Of a stretch of DNA of 8,954 nt, positions 5,155-8,954 are shown one piece after another. Source of the stretch: DATLFI01 sp035524895 (GTDB lineage: Bacteria; Acidobacteriota; Thermoanaerobaculia; Multivoradales; Multivoraceae); NCBI GenBank assembly GCA_035524895.1, contig DATLFI010000069.1:1-8954 (forward strand), given 5' to 3'. Positions within the stretch are counted from its first letter, which is position 1; each line of letters starts with the position of its first letter. A program made the position numbers and the translations under genes. Below the pieces are notes generated by a model. It did no database searches. It had not been told where the DNA came from and was given only the letters and a program-made list of their open reading frames with translations.

Positions 5155-6855
5155 ATGCCGACCACCACTACCCCCAACCCCCGTCCTCCCGCTTACGAGT
5201 CGTTCAGCGGCGGGCTGGCTCTCGCCAAGGGCGCCCGCTCCGAGCAGGCCGCCGAGCTCCTGCCCGCAGACCTCTGCCGCTTGATCGCGCGGCTGCACGC
5301 CGAGCTCGAGCCGGAACGACAGCAGTTGCTGGCCGCGCGCGCGGAACGACAGCGCCGGTGGGACGCCGGCGAGGTGCCTGGTTACGTGTCCGAAGGCGAG
5401 CTGCCGGAAGCACAGGGCGACTGGCGTATCGACCCGCTGCCGGCCGACCTGCTCGAGCGGCGCGTCGAGATCACGGGGCCGATCAACGACCCGAAGATGG
5501 TCATCAACATGCTGTCGCGCGACGCATCAGGCGTGCGCGCCGACGCCGCGATGCTCGATTTCGAGGACTCGATGAAGCCATCGTGGCCGAACGTCCTCGC
5601 GGGCCTCGAGAACTACCGTGGAGCAGCGCGCGGCGACTTGTCGTTCACTCGGCCAGCCGGTGCCGGCGAGCCGGAGCGCATCTACCGCCTCGATCCCGAC
5701 GATCGGCCGCTGGTCATGGTGCGCGTGCGTGGGCTCCACCTCGACGAGACCAACGTCGCCACCGGCGGCGAGGCGATCGCGGCGGGAATCCTCGACTACG
5801 CCGCCAGCGCCTGGCACGGCGCGCGCGAGCTGCTGGCGCAAGGACGCACGCCCAAGTTCTACGTGCCCAAGTGCGAGCACTACCTCGAGGCGCGCTGGTG
5901 GGATCGCCTGTTCACCCTGGTCGAGGAGGCGCTCGGCGTCGCCACCGGCACGTTCAAGACGACGTTCCTGATCGAGACGCTGCCCGCAGCCTTCCAGGTC
6001 GAGGAGATCCTCTGGGAGACGCGCCGCCACGCATCAGGCATGAACGTCGGTCGCTGGGACAAGATCTTCAGCGACATCAAGTGCCTGATCGCCCATCCCG
6101 ACCGGGTGCTCGCCGACCGCGCGACCATCGGTCTCGACCGCCCCTGGATGAAGGCCTACGCGCTGCGCCTGATCCAGGTGTGCCATCGGCACGGCGCGTT
6201 CGGCATGGGCGGCATGGCGGCGTTCACGCCCGGGCGCACCGCCGAACGCCGAGCCGAGCAGACCGCGAAAGTCAAGGCCGACAAGGAGCTCGAGTTCTCG
6301 ATGGGCCACGACGGCTGCTGGGTCTCGCACCCCTACTTCATCGGCCCGGCGCTCGCCGCATTCCCCGAGCAGAACCAGCTCGGCGTGATGCCCGACCTCG
6401 CCGATCGCCCCGACCTGCTGCCTGTTGCCTGCGGTCCGCAGACGCTCGACGGCCTGCACAAGAACGTTCGTGTCGGCATCGCCTACGTGCGCGGCTGGAA
6501 CGCCGATATCGGCTGCGTCGCGTGGGACGATCTGATGGAGGACCTCGCGACGCTCGAGATCTCGCGCGCCCAGACCGCGCAGTGGCTGCGCCACTCGGTC
6601 GAGATCGAGGACACCGGCCCGGCCAACAGCGCTCTCGTGCGGCGCGTCTTCGAGGAGGAGTACGGCCGCATCGAGGACGAGCTCCGACACGCGCGCGCCG
6701 ACGACGCGACCGTCGCGAGCTACCGCGATGCGGCGCGCGACGCCGAGGCGATCTTCACCGAAGAGAGCTTCCGGCCTTTCCTCGCCAAGAGCTCCGACTC
6801 GGCCGACCTGACCGTCAAGGAGCGCCGCGCTCGCCTGCGCGGAGGCTACGACTAG
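5155..6855 (+). CDS. aceB: Malate synthase A
   Basis: Condenses glyoxylate with acetyl-CoA to malate, the second glyoxylate-shunt step, in the cytoplasm. The product is 566 residues, slightly longer than the 533 of E. coli AceB and far shorter than the ~720-residue G form, so this is the A isoform. Key residues are present: Arg192 in VRVRGLHL; metal-binding Glu274 in TFLIETLPAAFQ and Asp302 in GRWDKIFSDIK; and Asp463 in LMEDLATLEISR, the expected catalytic base. The stretch before it reads ADIGCVAWDDLMED, where E. coli has a GNGCVPI-type sequence, a mild divergence. The start is ATG 5155, preceded by GGAGG (5139-5143) eleven bases upstream. An in-frame GTG at 5098 is less likely because it lacks a ribosome binding site and adds a Pro/Arg-rich, atypical leader. 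Its neighbours, aceA 36 bases downstream and the divergent regulator, confirm the pathway. Confidence 0.97.
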   Translation: MPTTTTPNPRPPAYESFSGGLALAKGARSEQAAELLPADLCRLIARLHAELEPERQQLLAARAERQRRWDAGEVPGYVSEGELPEAQGDWRIDPLPADLLERRVEITGPINDPKMVINMLSRDASGVRADAAMLDFEDSMKPSWPNVLAGLENYRGAARGDLSFTRPAGAGEPERIYRLDPDDRPLVMVRVRGLHLDETNVATGGEAIAAGILDYAASAWHGARELLAQGRTPKFYVPKCEHYLEARWWDRLFTLVEEALGVATGTFKTTFLIETLPAAFQVEEILWETRRHASGMNVGRWDKIFSDIKCLIAHPDRVLADRATIGLDRPWMKAYALRLIQVCHRHGAFGMGGMAAFTPGRTAERRAEQTAKVKADKELEFSMGHDGCWVSHPYFIGPALAAFPEQNQLGVMPDLADRPDLLPVACGPQTLDGLHKNVRVGIAYVRGWNADIGCVAWDDLMEDLATLEISRAQTAQWLRHSVEIEDTGPANSALVRRVFEEEYGRIEDELRHARADDATVASYRDAARDAEAIFTEESFRPFLAKSSDSADLTVKERRARLRGGYD

Positions 6856-6891
6856 CTCTCCCGACACCACCAACCCAGCCAGGAGGATCCC

Positions 6892-8241
<1,350 letters not shown>

Positions 8242-8245
8242 GGGC

Positions 8246-8262
8246 CGCGCGTCGCACGCGCG
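8246..8262. other. Short hairpin just after the aceA stop
   Basis: CGCGCGT (8246-8252) and ACGCGCG (8256-8262) form a perfect 7-bp stem with a 3-base loop, starting five bases after the aceA TGA. It sits directly before the larger terminator-like hairpin. It may protect the 3' end of the aceBA transcript or aid termination; alternating CG sequence can also give such a stem by chance. Confidence 0.35.
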
Positions 8263-8270
8263 CGGGGGAG

Positions 8271-8312
8271 GGGCGGGGGCCGACAGGGGGAAAGCCGGCC
8301 CCCGCCCGCTTT
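8271..8312 (+). terminator. Strong GC hairpin terminator of the aceBA operon
   Basis: GGGCGGGGGCCG (8271-8282) pairs perfectly with CGGCCCCCGCCC (8296-8307), a 12-bp G-C stem with a 13-base loop, followed by GCTTT. The T-run is only three bases, so it is a weak intrinsic terminator by E. coli rules, but the stem is very stable and it lies 30 bases after the aceA stop, where a terminator is expected. Confidence 0.7.
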
Positions 8313-8671
8313 CGCGACTAGCTCAGCAGTCAGGGTACCGCTCCGCTCACCAGATTTCGTGACACGTTCTCGATCAGTCTGAGCTCTCGGAGGTCAACCA
8401 CACCTCCAAACGCCCCGGGCGGTCGGGCCCTCTCGGATTCGCGGAGAACTTCGCAATGGCTGCCTCCGGGTGACGCCGCAGGAATCGCTGGACCACCGCC
8501 CGCGATCGCACGAAGGTCTCCGCTAGAACCGGTGCAGGAGCCTTCGCGGCTCGCTTCAACCCCTCGGTGGTGATGGTCGGACTCGAGAGTCTACCGAGAG
8601 TTGCGCGAGGGCACCCGGTGACGCACGTGGTCGCGGTATCGTCGTTCGAACACACTCACCGAGGTACCGAG
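8313..8671. other. Intergenic stretch with no convincing gene
   Basis: This stretch of about 360 bases separates the aceBA terminator from the ceramidase-like gene. Its base use is less G/C-biased at any codon phase than the neighbouring genes. The only sizeable frame is on the minus strand (8655-8374, 93 codons, GTG start). It has no ribosome binding site, GC at third positions well below the neighbours, and would start only 16 bases from the divergent ceramidase-like gene, leaving no room for promoters. The second half of that frame (FLRRHPEAAIAKFSANPRG) looks somewhat protein-like, so a degraded gene is possible. The promoter of the ceramidase-like gene must lie here, but no clear -35/-10 pair was seen. 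Confidence 0.5.
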
Positions 8672-8954
8672 ATGCCGCGATCCCGATCGTTCCTGCCTGG
8701 CCCTGTGCTCCTGCTCCTCGTCACCTTCCTGTCGCCAGCTGTAGGACAGGGGACCGAATTGCGCGCGGGTACGGCGCGCGCCGACATCACTCCGCCGCTC
8801 GGGTCGCAGCTCTACGGCTACGGCGCGCGCGGTCAAGCGGTGTCGACCGCGGTACACGATCCGCTCTACGCCAAAGCGCTGGTGCTGAGCGACGGCGCGA
8901 CGAGCATCGCGATCGTGAATCTCGATCTCGGCTCGTTCGGCAAGCCGTACGCCA
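8672..8954 (+). CDS. Secreted neutral/alkaline ceramidase-family protein, N-terminal part (3' end outside window)
   Basis: The frame is open from ATG 8672 to the right edge (94 codons) with GAGG (8661-8664) seven bases upstream. Residues 1-26 form a signal peptide: a basic start (MPRSRS), a hydrophobic core PVLLLLVTFL, and an SPAVGQ cleavage region. The mature part begins with RAGTARADITPPLGSQLYGYG and continues VHDPLYAKALVLSDG and IAIVNLDLGSF. This is the typical start of the neutral/alkaline non-lysosomal ceramidase N-terminal domain (PF04734), in which the DITPP segment precedes a 'YG.G.R..GVHDPL.A.A' pattern. True members hydrolyse the amide bond of ceramide outside the cell. However, the catalytic region is beyond the window, and many bacterial proteins with this N-terminus are unproven as ceramidases. 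The gene is unrelated to the glyoxylate operon and has its own transcription unit. Confidence 0.85.
   Translation, partial: MPRSRSFLPGPVLLLLVTFLSPAVGQGTELRAGTARADITPPLGSQLYGYGARGQAVSTAVHDPLYAKALVLSDGATSIAIVNLDLGSFGKPYA

Noticed and set aside
8374..8655. 93-codon minus-strand frame with GTG start
   Set aside because: No ribosome binding site, weaker third-position G/C bias than the neighbours, and only 16 bases from a divergent gene. Kept only as a note in the intergenic entry.

Overview
The window is from a high-GC bacterial chromosome. Third codon positions are strongly G/C in all the convincing genes, which creates many long spurious open frames on the opposite strands. It reads as an ordinary core-metabolism region with a small accessory gene pair set into it. 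The phylum cannot be fixed from this sequence. A two-subunit methylmalonyl-CoA mutase, an ScfR/RamB/PrpR-type regulator and a secreted ceramidase-like protein would fit an actinobacterium, an acidobacterium or a similar free-living high-GC organism. No tRNA, rRNA, CRISPR array, insertion sequence or phage gene was seen.

Layout. (1) 1-2530, plus strand: the 3' end of the methylmalonyl-CoA mutase small subunit (mutA), overlapping by four bases the complete catalytic large subunit (mutB). (2) 2545-2691, minus strand: a stretch that resembles a decayed fragment of a DUF1259 (LppY/LpqO-like) gene. (3) 2692-3403, minus strand: a small nucleotidyltransferase, then a 77-residue protein with an internal repeat, almost touching. 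This pair looks like an uncharacterised two-gene module of toxin-antitoxin type and is the most novel item here. (4) 3467-4957, minus strand: a transcriptional regulator of the short-chain fatty acyl (ScfR) family, the family of RamB and PrpR. (5) 4958-5154: a divergent control region with a perfect 14-bp palindrome abutting a consensus -35 box, TTCGC repeats phased every 18 bp, and a second inverted repeat near the regulator's own start. (6) 5155-8241, plus strand: malate synthase A (aceB) and isocitrate lyase (aceA), the complete glyoxylate shunt, closed by two hairpins. (7) 8242-8671: no convincing gene. (8) 8672 to the right edge: the signal peptide and N-terminus of a neutral/alkaline ceramidase-family protein.

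How the genes work together. AceA splits isocitrate into glyoxylate and succinate, and AceB condenses glyoxylate with acetyl-CoA to malate, allowing growth on acetate and fatty acids. MutAB brings propionyl-CoA-derived methylmalonyl-CoA into the TCA cycle as succinyl-CoA. The ScfR-type regulator between them belongs to a family that senses short-chain acyl-CoA status and controls exactly these pathways. The inferred circuit is that it binds the palindromic sites between itself and aceBA, controlling the shunt and possibly itself.
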